64,000 bases of DNA from Dyadobacter jiangsuensis (lineage in GTDB: Bacteria; Bacteroidota; Bacteroidia; Cytophagales; Spirosomataceae). Position 1 is the stretch's first letter. Each line of letters starts with the position of its first letter. The stretch is taken from the NCBI RefSeq assembly GCF_003014695.1, contig NZ_PYAS01000012.1, positions 62,001-126,000 on the forward strand, written 5' to 3'. The notes under the pieces are model-generated. The model made no database searches, had not been told where the DNA came from, and saw only the letters and a program-made list of their open reading frames with translations. Positions 10,226 to 19,089 of the stretch are shown one piece after another. The position numbers were made by a program, and so were the translations under genes.

Positions 10226-12073
10226 ATGCGTAAACTTTTATTGGCTCTTTTATTCATTTCATTCAAATCTTTTGGCCAGACGTTGGAGAACGACCGTTTG
10301 GCCCTGGTAGCCCTTTATAATGGTTTTGCGGGCGCAAATTATCCGGAGCTGTCTAATTGGGCGGTACCCGGTAATACTGGTGACAGCCCCTGCGGCTGGT
10401 ACGGGGTTACCTGCGAAGGAGGGCGCGTGACAAAATTAGTTTTAAAAGAGTTGCTGTTAGAAGGAGAGCTTGTGTCTGACGTAGGTAATCTTACGGCTTT
10501 AACTACCCTGGATCTTTCGAAAACGGGGACGTGGATGGGGAATCTGACCGGGAACCTGCCGGTTGAATTAGGAAATCTGACGAACCTGGAATACCTGTAT
10601 ATCGCTGACCAGGCGTTTGAAAAGACCAGCCTCGGAGTGATTGGAAATCTTACCAAGTTGAAAGGGTTGTCTCTGACTCCGACTGGCGAAGTTCCTGCCA
10701 ATTTTACCAATCTTGTCGACCTGGAAACTTTATACCTGGGGTCGGGTGATCCTATGGGTGGATTCTCTGATTTTTCCTTTCCGTCGTTCCTCTCGGTTCT
10801 GCCCAAATTGAAGGAATTGTATTTCCAGGGTTGGGTAAAAGGTGAATTCCCGGCTGCTATTGGCAGTTTTTCGAATCTGGAAGTTTTGGAGCTCAATGCC
10901 AATGGCTTTATGAACGCACTTCCGCAGCAGCTCGGTAATTTGTCGAAACTAAAACGATTGTATATCAGTCGCTATGACGGCCTGGGTGATTTTACATTTT
11001 TGAGCAACCTGTTAAATCTCGAAGAACTGGAACTGCATGATAGCTACTTCGCTGGACGGCTGCCCGAGGGAATTGGCAACCTTACCAAGCTGAATAAGAT
11101 AGTCATAAACAGCGCAAATTTTGATGGTGTTATTCCGTCGGGTATCAGTAGTTTGCCCAATCTGACTGTGTTGAATCTGACATATAATGCATTCAACGGG
11201 CCGATACCGGACCTTTCCAATATACCTGTATCAGGACTGGTTAACCTTTCCAATAATGCATTCACTTTTGCCGGTATGGAGACCAATATCACCCGGCTTG
11301 ATCAATATTCGCCGCAAGCGCAGATCGACGCGTATTTGGAAGGACCTTTATGTGTCGGTTGTATAGCGTCACATATGAGGGTAACAACCGCCGGAGGCAC
11401 GGTTGCTAACAATACCTATCAACTGTTCAAGAATAATGTACTGATCCTGACGCAGGTTGGCAATGCTTTGCTTCCACTTGATGGTGAAGGTATTTACCGG
11501 GTGGAAGTTACGAACAGCATTGTAACGGGTTTGAAATTAATGACAAGGACCTACACGACTATTAAACTCCCGGTAATACTCGTTTCTTTTGAGGGCAAAT
11601 CCGAAAACAACCAAACCAAACTCACCTGGAAAACGGCAGAGGAAACCAACAACAAAGGCTTCGAAATAGAACGCAGCGCGGATGCGCGGACGTTTGAGAA
11701 GATCGGTTTTGTAGATGGGAGCGGAGATACAAAAGAGAACCAATCGTACCATTTTACGGATCTGTCGCCACTTGCAATCAGTTATTACCGGTTGAAGCAA
11801 TTGGATTACGACGGGAAATTCGAGTATTCGAAAATCATCCGGGTTAAAGGAGATCAAGTTGTCTTTAAAATTTACCCCAATCCCGCGCAGGATAACCTGA
11901 TGGTCTCCGGCATTGACGGAGAGCAAGATCTGCATTTTTTAAATAGTGCCGGGCGAGTTGTCATGGCCACGAAAGTTACCACCGGCAAACCGGTTTCGAT
12001 CCGATCTCTGAAACCTGGATTATACACGATAAAGGTCGGAAGTGAAGGTGGTAAAGTGTTGATCAACAGATGA
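10226..12073 (+). CDS. Secreted leucine-rich-repeat protein with T9SS sorting domain (paralogue 3)
   Basis: 615 residues starting MRKLLLALLFISFKSFGQ, a signal peptide. The LRR cap (CGWYGVTC) precedes more repeats than in paralogues 1 and 2, including a GNLSKLKRLYIS type. The Ig-like stretch shares the signature QYSPQAQIDAYLEGPLCVGC with paralogue 2. The shared FEIERSADARTFEKIGFVDG module is present. The sorting domain (IYPNPAQDNL to GKVLINR) has diverged from paralogues 1 and 2. The gene lies 26 bases after paralogue 2 and 30 before paralogue 4. Confidence 0.9.
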   Translation: MRKLLLALLFISFKSFGQTLENDRLALVALYNGFAGANYPELSNWAVPGNTGDSPCGWYGVTCEGGRVTKLVLKELLLEGELVSDVGNLTALTTLDLSKTGTWMGNLTGNLPVELGNLTNLEYLYIADQAFEKTSLGVIGNLTKLKGLSLTPTGEVPANFTNLVDLETLYLGSGDPMGGFSDFSFPSFLSVLPKLKELYFQGWVKGEFPAAIGSFSNLEVLELNANGFMNALPQQLGNLSKLKRLYISRYDGLGDFTFLSNLLNLEELELHDSYFAGRLPEGIGNLTKLNKIVINSANFDGVIPSGISSLPNLTVLNLTYNAFNGPIPDLSNIPVSGLVNLSNNAFTFAGMETNITRLDQYSPQAQIDAYLEGPLCVGCIASHMRVTTAGGTVANNTYQLFKNNVLILTQVGNALLPLDGEGIYRVEVTNSIVTGLKLMTRTYTTIKLPVILVSFEGKSENNQTKLTWKTAEETNNKGFEIERSADARTFEKIGFVDGSGDTKENQSYHFTDLSPLAISYYRLKQLDYDGKFEYSKIIRVKGDQVVFKIYPNPAQDNLMVSGIDGEQDLHFLNSAGRVVMATKVTTGKPVSIRSLKPGLYTIKVGSEGGKVLINR

Positions 12074-12103
12074 TTTATTGGAAAACTGGATTAATTGTTA
12101 GTT

Positions 12104-14068
12104 ATGAAAACAATACTACTCTCCTGCATCGCGGTACTATTTTCTACCCAAATTTTCGCGCAATCACTTGAAAGCGACCGTTTGGCGCTGGTGGCTATTT
12201 ACACCGCTACGTCGACGGGTTATGATGATGTGTACGACGTGCCTAATTTTAACGATATCACCGGCTGGAATGTCCCGGGCTCGCCGGGTGACAGCCCTTG
12301 CGGCTGGACCGGTGTTACCTGCGAGGGCGGGCGTGTTACAAGGTTGGATTTATCCATGTTTCAGGTACACGGACCTATTGCGCCCGAAATCGGTAATCTG
12401 TCAGCATTAACCTACCTCAATCTACAAGGTTCGGGCGAAGAGTCTTATCCTTTGGTCGGAGAACTGCCGACAGCATTGGGAAATCTGACGAATCTTGAAT
12501 ACCTCAATATTGGTGGGAATGCACTCGGGTGGACAAATGTCTCCGTCATAGGTAGTCTTATCAAGTTGAAAGAGTTGAGAATGGACACTTCGGGGGATTA
12601 TCCAGCCGAATTCGCAAATCTTGTTAATCTGGAAACCTGTGTCATAGGTCAGTATGGACCGTGGTCTGGCCTGAACATAAAGTTTCCGGATGTGATTTAC
12701 CAATGGACCAAGATAAAGCACCTGTACATGGCAGGGCTTGTGTATACGACATCCATTACCGGCCAGATAGGAAATCTGTCGAACCTCGAGACGTTGGAGC
12801 TGGGTTCTTTGATCGGTAGCAACATTCCAACAGAAATTGGCTCACTTACCAAGCTGACGCGTCTGGTGATCGCTGGGAATCGTAGTATCGATCGGAACAT
12901 TGATGCCATTCCTTCGGAAATAGGGAATCTGGTGAATCTTCGCTATCTGCAATTGATAGGTAACAACATAAGTGGCTCTATACCGGCCAGTTTCACCAAT
13001 CTGACGGAGTTGCGGGAATTATATCTTGATCAAAACAAATTGTCGGGCGGCATACCTTCCTTCCTGGGCAATCTGGTGAATCTTCAAAAACTGGGATTAG
13101 GTCAAAATCAATTTTCTGGTATTGTGCCCGTTGAACTTACTACTATTCCAGACCTGGTCGAACTCAACTTGTTCGATAATCAGTTATCGGGACCGCTTCC
13201 GGATTTGTCGGCCTTGCCTGCTTCTTTCAGAGTTAGTCTGATCTGGAACAAATTCACTTTTGCAGGATTGGAGCAAAGTGTCACGAAATTGAACGGATAC
13301 TCATGGCAGGCCGCCGTTCCTATGGTCGTCAACGGAACGCCGACCGCCGCTACGATGGGTTATCCGGCCACATTGTCGGTCAATGTAGGCGGAACGCCTG
13401 CCAACAATACCTATCGCTGGTATAAGAATAATGCGTTGCAGGTAACCAAAGTAGGCGACCCGACCTTTTCGGCCGCGGACGAAGCGACTTACCATGTTGT
13501 GGTTACCAATAGCCTACTGCCTTTGCTGACATTGCAAAGTGTGAACTATAAGGTTGTTCGTTTACCTGTAACGCTGGTGAAATTTGACGCCCGCCGAATG
13601 AGCAACGGAAATGAACTCACCTGGAAAACCACATCCGAAACCAACAATAAAGGCTTCGAAATTGAACGCAGCGCGGACGCGCGGACCTTTGAAAAAATCG
13701 GCTTCGTCGATGGAAGCGGTGATAGCAAGGAAAATCAGTTTTATCACTTTACCGACCTGAATCCACTCACAATAGGCTATTACCGGTTGAAACAACTGGA
13801 TTATGACGGGAAGTTTGAATATTCGAAAGTGATTGCGGTGAAGGCCGCTAAGGGTGTAATCAAAATGTATCCGAATCCGGCGCAGACCGAGCTGACAGTT
13901 GAAGGCGCGGCGGAAAACGAGTTGGTGTCGGTATTTACTTCAACTGGTGCACCAGTGATGAAGGGTGCGAAATTGTCGGGTGGTAAGCTGGATGTGAAAA
14001 ATTTGAAAGAAGGCATTTACACCATCAAAATCGGCGATGTCGCAAAGAAATTGCTAATAAAGCGATAG
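12104..14068 (+). CDS. Secreted leucine-rich-repeat protein with T9SS sorting domain (paralogue 4)
   Basis: 654 residues from the ATG at 12104 (MKTILLSCIAVLFSTQIFAQ, signal peptide). A TTG at 12095 opens the same frame but is less likely. It is the longest of the four, with an LRR cap (CGWTGVTC) and the most plant-like repeats, for example NLTELRELYLDQNKLSGGIP. It keeps the FEIERSADARTFEKIGFVDG module and ends with a diverged sorting domain, MYPNPAQTEL to KKLLIKR. A hairpin terminator at 14095 closes the cluster. Confidence 0.9.
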   Translation: MKTILLSCIAVLFSTQIFAQSLESDRLALVAIYTATSTGYDDVYDVPNFNDITGWNVPGSPGDSPCGWTGVTCEGGRVTRLDLSMFQVHGPIAPEIGNLSALTYLNLQGSGEESYPLVGELPTALGNLTNLEYLNIGGNALGWTNVSVIGSLIKLKELRMDTSGDYPAEFANLVNLETCVIGQYGPWSGLNIKFPDVIYQWTKIKHLYMAGLVYTTSITGQIGNLSNLETLELGSLIGSNIPTEIGSLTKLTRLVIAGNRSIDRNIDAIPSEIGNLVNLRYLQLIGNNISGSIPASFTNLTELRELYLDQNKLSGGIPSFLGNLVNLQKLGLGQNQFSGIVPVELTTIPDLVELNLFDNQLSGPLPDLSALPASFRVSLIWNKFTFAGLEQSVTKLNGYSWQAAVPMVVNGTPTAATMGYPATLSVNVGGTPANNTYRWYKNNALQVTKVGDPTFSAADEATYHVVVTNSLLPLLTLQSVNYKVVRLPVTLVKFDARRMSNGNELTWKTTSETNNKGFEIERSADARTFEKIGFVDGSGDSKENQFYHFTDLNPLTIGYYRLKQLDYDGKFEYSKVIAVKAAKGVIKMYPNPAQTELTVEGAAENELVSVFTSTGAPVMKGAKLSGGKLDVKNLKEGIYTIKIGDVAKKLLIKR

Positions 14069-14094
14069 GGTAGTAAGGTTATTTTTTCTTTTCG

Positions 14095-14133
14095 TGGTCT
14101 GAACTGTTACAAACATGGTTCAGACCATTTGTT
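14095..14133 (+). terminator. Terminator of the LRR cluster
   Basis: TGGTCTGAAC (14095-14104) and GTTCAGACCA (14118-14127) form a perfect 10-bp stem with a 13-base loop, followed by a T-rich run. It lies 27 bases after the stop of paralogue 4. Confidence 0.75.
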
Positions 14134-14296
14134 TTATATTGAAACTTCCAAATCTCACATTAATTCTCAATTTATTTCAACATGCAGGATACAACAGGAC
14201 GGTGTGCATTGCTAAGTTTCCTAATCTTGCACATACGTTCAGAGTAGTATTAATCTGTTAAAATACTTTCAGGAAAGAAGAACTTTTACCTCAAAA

Positions 14297-16444
14297 ATGA
14301 TAAATAATCAGGAAACAAATATGAGCAGTTCTAAAGTAAGCCAGTACAGGTACGTAAGCTATTTATGGGATGAAGAGAAAGCCGCTTCCCTGGGTGATGA
14401 TCAGGTTGCACTCCTTCTGTACCGTTCAAATCTGTTGGGTGCCGATCTACGCCTGACCAACTATGCTGGTGGAAACACGAGCTGTAAAACCATTGAAAAA
14501 GATCCGCTGACAGGCAACCCTGTCGAGGTAATGTGGATCAAGGGATCAGGTGGCGATATTGGTACTTTAACAAGAAGCGGACTGGCCGGTCTTTATGTTG
14601 ACCGCCTGCACAGTCTGAAAAATATCTACCGCGGGCTGGAATTCGAAGATGAAATGGTAGAGCTCTTCAACCACTGCATTTATGACCTGAAATCGAAAGC
14701 GCCGTCTATCGATACGCCGCTGCACGGTTTGCTTCCTTTCAAGCACATCGATCACCTGCACCCTGATGCATTGATCGCGATCGCTGCATCGAAAGAAGGC
14801 GAGGCTATTACGAAAGAATTGTTCAACGGCGAGCTGGCGTGGGTACCTTGGCAGCGTCCCGGTTTCGATCTCGGTCTGCAACTGGAACAGGCATTAAACG
14901 ACAACCCGGGCATTCGCGGTATCGTTTTGGGCGGTCACGGATTGTTCACCTGGGGCGATACAGCTTACGAGTCTTATATTAATACGCTCGATACAATCGA
15001 AAGAGCTTCGGAATATCTGGCTGAAAACTATGGCAAAAAGCGCCCTGTTTTCGGTGGCGCACGCCTGGAAAGTGAGCCGAAAGAACGCCGCGCTTCCATC
15101 GCAGGCAAGCTGGCGCCTTATTTGCGCGGACTGGCTTCCGAGCAACAGGCGATGATCGGTCACTTTACCGACGACGAGCGGGTATTGGAATTCATCGCAA
15201 GTAATGACCTGGACAAACTGGCGCCGCTCGGTACCAGCTGCCCCGACCACTTCCTGCGCACGAAAATCCGCCCGTTGGTACTGGATCTGCCATTCGAGAA
15301 ACTCGAAGCGGCCGACGCCGAAATCCTGGATCACATCCGTCCGCAGTTTGAAGCATATCGTGCGGATTACATCGCTTACTACGAGCGTTGCAAGCACTCC
15401 AACAGCCCCGCAGTGCGTGACCCGAACCCGGTGATCATCCTGTTGCCAGGTGTGGGTATGTTCTCATTCGCGAAAGACAAGCAAACTGCGCGCGTTGCAG
15501 CGGAGTTTTATATCAATGCAATTAATGTAATGAAAGGTGCTGAGGCGATCTCTTCTTACGTTTCACTGCCTGAGCAGGAAGCATTCGATATCGAGTACTG
15601 GTTGCTGGAAGAAGCAAAATTGCAGCGTATGCCGAAAGAAAAATCGGTATCCCGCAAAGTGGCGTTCGTAACCGGCGGCTCGGGCGGTATCGGTAAGGCT
15701 ATCGCACAGAAACTGTTGCAGGAAGGCGCTTGCGTAGTGATTTCGGATATCGATGAAAAAGCATTGGCGGAAACCAAAGCGGAATTCGATGCGAAATTCG
15801 GCAAGGATTTCTCCGACACAACCGTAGCGAACGTGCTCGACGATGAGGCGATTAAGGCCGCATTGCATGCTACTAAATTAAAATACGGTGGTTTGGATAT
15901 CGTGGTAAACTGCGCAGGTTTGTCGATCTCGAAACCATTGGCGGATACGACTATCAAAGACTGGGATATTTTGCAGGATGTATTGGTAAAAGGCCAGTTC
16001 CTGGTATCGCAGGAGTCGGTAGCGATCATGCGCCAACAAGGCCTGGGCGGTGATATCATCAACATCGCGAGCAAGAATGGTATCGTTTCCGGCCCGAACA
16101 ACGTGGCTTACGGAACGGCCAAGGCTGCTCAGCAACATATGTCACGCCTTCTGGCTGCGGAGCTCGGTCCGGATAAAATCCGCGTGAACGTGGTGAACCC
16201 TGATGCGGTAATCGCGGGAAGTAAAATCTGGGAAAGCGGCTGGGCTGCCGGTCGTGCCAAAGCATACGGCATCAAAGTAGAAGAACTGCCGGCTTACTAT
16301 GCGAAAAGAACCGTATTGAATGCGGAAATCCATACGGACGACATTGCAAACGGCGTATACATTTTCGTGAGCGGCTTGCTCAACAAAAGCACCGGAAACG
16401 TGATCAACGTCGACGGCGGTGTTCCTGCGGCATTCCTGAGATAA
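14297..16444 (+). CDS. rhaEW: Bifunctional rhamnulose-1-phosphate aldolase / lactaldehyde dehydrogenase
   Basis: A 715-residue fusion. Residues to about 430 are a class II aldolase domain with metal-binding-type histidine clusters (HGLLPFKHIDHLHPD and GGHGLFTWG). It should split rhamnulose-1-phosphate into DHAP and L-lactaldehyde. The C-terminal part is a short-chain dehydrogenase: VTGGSGGIGKA at 458 binds the nucleotide, NCAG follows, and the active pair is Tyr605 and Lys609 in YGTAK. It is expected to oxidise the lactaldehyde. The ATG at 14297 is used here. A second ATG at 14321 (MSSSK) is equally plausible. It is followed by the rhamnose isomerase gene. No rhamnulokinase or rhamnose transporter is in the window. 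Confidence 0.92.
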   Translation: MINNQETNMSSSKVSQYRYVSYLWDEEKAASLGDDQVALLLYRSNLLGADLRLTNYAGGNTSCKTIEKDPLTGNPVEVMWIKGSGGDIGTLTRSGLAGLYVDRLHSLKNIYRGLEFEDEMVELFNHCIYDLKSKAPSIDTPLHGLLPFKHIDHLHPDALIAIAASKEGEAITKELFNGELAWVPWQRPGFDLGLQLEQALNDNPGIRGIVLGGHGLFTWGDTAYESYINTLDTIERASEYLAENYGKKRPVFGGARLESEPKERRASIAGKLAPYLRGLASEQQAMIGHFTDDERVLEFIASNDLDKLAPLGTSCPDHFLRTKIRPLVLDLPFEKLEAADAEILDHIRPQFEAYRADYIAYYERCKHSNSPAVRDPNPVIILLPGVGMFSFAKDKQTARVAAEFYINAINVMKGAEAISSYVSLPEQEAFDIEYWLLEEAKLQRMPKEKSVSRKVAFVTGGSGGIGKAIAQKLLQEGACVVISDIDEKALAETKAEFDAKFGKDFSDTTVANVLDDEAIKAALHATKLKYGGLDIVVNCAGLSISKPLADTTIKDWDILQDVLVKGQFLVSQESVAIMRQQGLGGDIINIASKNGIVSGPNNVAYGTAKAAQQHMSRLLAAELGPDKIRVNVVNPDAVIAGSKIWESGWAAGRAKAYGIKVEELPAYYAKRTVLNAEIHTDDIANGVYIFVSGLLNKSTGNVINVDGGVPAAFLR

Positions 16445-16464
16445 TGATCAAAATATGTTAAATC

Positions 16465-16502
16465 AGACTTGGTGGGTTGTTACGACTTGCCAAGTCTTTT
16501 TA
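16465..16502 (+). terminator. Hairpin between rhaEW and rhaI (attenuator-like)
   Basis: AGACTTGG (16465-16472) pairs with CCAAGTCT (16490-16497) around a 17-base loop and is followed by TTTT. It ends only about 12 bases before the rhaI start, so it could act as a partial terminator or influence rhaI translation. Confidence 0.55.
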
Positions 16503-16513
16503 ATTCTATCCAG

Positions 16514-17797
16514 ATGAAAATTGAACAATATCACATCGACCAGCATAACGACAGCCTGTTTTCGCGGCATAACAACCAGTTTATCTTCCTGCAAGAGCAG
16601 CTGGGCGAGCAGGGGATCCATGCAAAGGACATTGTAAAGTCGCTGGAAGCATTTCAGGTGGCGATCCCGAGCTGGGCATTAGGCACCGGCGGCACGCGCT
16701 TTGGACGTTTCTCAGGCGTGGGCGAGCCGCGTTCATTGGAAGAAAAAATAGAAGATGTAGGCCTGCTGCACGCATTGAACCGTTCGAGCGGCTCCATTTC
16801 ATTGCATATTCCCTGGGATATTCCCGGCGCAGCACAGCCGATCATCGATCTGGCGACTTCGCTGGATTTAAAATTCGATGCCGTCAATTCCAACACATTC
16901 CAGGATCAGAAGGACCAGGAGCTTTCCTATAAGTTCGGTTCGCTCTCGCACGTGGACGCGAAGGTGCGTAAGCAGGCGGTAGAGCACAATATCGAGGTGA
17001 TTAAACACGGTGTGAACCTGGGTTCGAAAGCATTGTCGATCTGGTTGTCGGACGGCTCCTGCTTCCCCGGCCAGTCGAACTTTGTAAAAGCATTCCAGAA
17101 TACGCTCGAATCTTTGCAGGAAATCTACGCCGCATTGCCCGACGACTGGAAGGTTTATGTGGAATACAAAGCCTACGAGCCTAATTTCTATTCGACCGTG
17201 ATCCAGGATTGGGGCAGCTCGCTGCTTTTCTGCCAGAAACTCGGCCCGAAAGCGGATGTACTCGTGGACCTGGGACACCATTTACCGAATGCAAACATCG
17301 AGCAGATTGTAGCAACATTGATGATGGAAGGCCGCCTCGCAGGTTTCCATTTCAACGATTCCAAATACGGTGATGACGACCTCACCGTGGGCGCTATTCG
17401 CCCGTACCAGTTGTTCCTGATCTTCGTAGAGCTGGTAGAAGGCATGAAACGCGCTAATCGGGCCAGTGATACATACGCCTGGATGATCGACGCCAGCCAT
17501 AATGTGAAAGATCCGTTGGAAGACTTGCTGCAATCGGTAGAGGCGATCCTGATTGCCCAGGCACAGGCATTGCTCGTAGACAGAAAGAAACTGGAACAGG
17601 CCCGCAACGCAAACGACGTGGTACTGGCCCAGCAGATATTGCAGAATGCTTTCCGCACGGATGTGCGCCCGCTCGTACGCGAGGCTATGCGCCTGAGCGG
17701 CGGCTCACTGGATCCGATCGGTTTGTACCGTCACCTCGGCGTCCGCAACGAATTGCTGAACGAACGCGGCAAACTGACCGTAGCGACAGGTTTATAA
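16514..17797 (+). CDS. rhaI: L-rhamnose isomerase (RhaI type)
   Basis: 427 residues from the ATG at 16514. Codons upstream of it overlap a hairpin and are unlikely to be coding. The protein is a TIM-barrel sugar isomerase of the Pseudomonas stutzeri RhaI type and interconverts L-rhamnose and L-rhamnulose. Typical segments are WALGTGGTRFGRF, HIPWDIPG, YVEYKAYEP (metal-binding Glu), VDLGHHLPNANIEQI and GFHFNDSKYGDDDL (Asp and His ligands). The length fits the family (about 430). It is downstream of rhaEW and convergent with the GntR-type regulator at 17927. Confidence 0.93.
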   Translation: MKIEQYHIDQHNDSLFSRHNNQFIFLQEQLGEQGIHAKDIVKSLEAFQVAIPSWALGTGGTRFGRFSGVGEPRSLEEKIEDVGLLHALNRSSGSISLHIPWDIPGAAQPIIDLATSLDLKFDAVNSNTFQDQKDQELSYKFGSLSHVDAKVRKQAVEHNIEVIKHGVNLGSKALSIWLSDGSCFPGQSNFVKAFQNTLESLQEIYAALPDDWKVYVEYKAYEPNFYSTVIQDWGSSLLFCQKLGPKADVLVDLGHHLPNANIEQIVATLMMEGRLAGFHFNDSKYGDDDLTVGAIRPYQLFLIFVELVEGMKRANRASDTYAWMIDASHNVKDPLEDLLQSVEAILIAQAQALLVDRKKLEQARNANDVVLAQQILQNAFRTDVRPLVREAMRLSGGSLDPIGLYRHLGVRNELLNERGKLTVATGL

Positions 17798-17821
17798 TAA
17801 AAAATGTTACAGTAAAGTAAA

Positions 17822-17921
17822 ATGTCAGTCTGAGCGAAGTCGAAGACAGTCCGTACGGGAATCCCTAGTACATGCACTTCGACTTCGCTCAGTGTGACAA
17901 TTGGGACATTCAGACTGACAT
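17822..17921. repeat. REP-like palindrome between rhaI and its facing regulator
   Basis: TGAGCGAAGTCGAAG (17831-17845) and CTTCGACTTCGCTCA (17877-17891) are perfect inverted repeats. The stem extends outward with two mismatches to 17823-17899. The outer ATGTCAGTCT (17822-17831) also pairs with AGACTGACAT (17912-17921). This CTGAGCGAAGTCGAAG-type sequence is familiar as a dispersed intergenic palindrome. Here it lies between convergent genes and could stop transcription from both sides. Confidence 0.75.
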
Positions 17922-17926
17922 CTTCA

Positions 17927-18946
17927 TCAAAGTGATTTTCGCCGGATCAAAGTAAACGGGTTTTTGACCAGCGCCCTTTTTCCTTCCTTGATAATCTCTG
18001 CCGCGGTTTTACCCATTTGCTCATGGTCGGTGGAAATGGTGGTAATGCCGTCGAGCAGGATCTCTTTTAAAGGTGTCTCATTATAGGAGATAATACCCAC
18101 ATCTTTACCCACGACTAGCTGCTGCTGTTTGCATTGCTTGATCAGATTGACCAGGTCGTTTTCCTCGATTACTACATAAGCAGTATCCTTCACCGCCGTG
18201 CTGTTTTCATGAAAATCATACATGATCTCATGCTCAAACTCGTGCTGAATGCAAAAAATGCGGAAGCCTTTGAGGATCTCCTTCGGATAGCGGATCATCG
18301 TCGGGAAAATGAGGACCAGCTTTTTATAAACTTTCAGCAAATCCACCGCCTCGTTCAGCGCGTGCACAATATCCTTCTCGAAGTTCTGGTAAACGGCTGA
18401 ATGCTTTTTGGTCGGGAACTCAATGTCCTTGTCGAGCAAAATCAGTTTCTCCGGCGGGATCATTTTCAGCGTTTCGATCGCCTCATCCATCTCTTCGTAG
18501 AAATGGGGCATGATCACGTAATAATCGTATTCGCCCAGGCTGTTCTTGATCAGGTTTTTGAAAATATTGGTGTTGGAGTGATGAATATGCAGGTCGACGT
18601 TCACGTTACGGCCGATATTCTCCACAAATGCATTGTAAACCTGCTTCTTGTAATTACTTATTTTGTTGAATACCAACAGGATACGAAGTGATGTTTCGAT
18701 GTCAACGCGGTTGATGAAATAGCCTTTTCCGCGAACTGAAATCAGCACGCCGTCCTTGATGAGGTGCTTGTAAGCCTTTTCGACGGTATCGCGGGAAAGC
18801 AGGTATTCCTCACTCAACTGGTTAATGGAAGGGATCTTGTCGCCTCGTTTCAGCTTTCCTTTACTAATCGCCTGCAACAGCGATTTGATAATCTGCATGT
18901 ACTTGGGTGCACTCTCCTTGAACTCAATGTCAAATTGTATTTCCAT
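17927..18946 (-). CDS. GntR-family transcriptional regulator with sugar-binding (LacI-type) sensor domain
   Basis: 339 residues. Residues 1-78 are a GntR winged helix (GDKIPSINQLSEEYLLSRDT, then GKGYFINR). The rest is a periplasmic-binding-protein-like effector domain of the kind found in LacI proteins, ending with HEQMGKTAAEIIKEGKRAL and NPFTLIRRKSL. Proteins of this design usually respond to sugars. Its place, facing the rhaEW-rhaI pair, suggests control of rhamnose genes, but this is inference from neighbourhood only. The ATG at 18946 gives the conserved N-terminal start (MEIQFDIEF). Confidence 0.9.
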   Translation of the reverse strand: MEIQFDIEFKESAPKYMQIIKSLLQAISKGKLKRGDKIPSINQLSEEYLLSRDTVEKAYKHLIKDGVLISVRGKGYFINRVDIETSLRILLVFNKISNYKKQVYNAFVENIGRNVNVDLHIHHSNTNIFKNLIKNSLGEYDYYVIMPHFYEEMDEAIETLKMIPPEKLILLDKDIEFPTKKHSAVYQNFEKDIVHALNEAVDLLKVYKKLVLIFPTMIRYPKEILKGFRIFCIQHEFEHEIMYDFHENSTAVKDTAYVVIEENDLVNLIKQCKQQQLVVGKDVGIISYNETPLKEILLDGITTISTDHEQMGKTAAEIIKEGKRALVKNPFTLIRRKSL

Positions 18947-19028
18947 TCAATGCCGTGGGTTGGGGGATCAGGCTAAAAATAACATTTTTATCTGTTTTCG
19001 AAGCGTAAATCGAAAGTCTTCATAAACA

Positions 19029-19073
19029 AAAACAACCCGACGGAAAATACTACTATCCCGCCGGGTTGTTTTT
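19029..19073 (-). terminator. Terminator of the DUF6600-like gene
   Basis: ACAACCCGACGG and CCGCCGGGTTGT form a 12-bp stem with one mismatch. On the minus strand the hairpin is followed by TTTTTG. It lies 17 bases after the stop of the gene at 19090-20391. Confidence 0.75.
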
Positions 19074-19089
19074 ATGTTAAGGGTTGAAA

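Noticed and set aside
14182-14247. Tiny open frame (about 21 codons) upstream of rhaEW, possible leader peptide
   Set aside because: No codon pattern or hairpin pair typical of attenuation, so chance is more likely.
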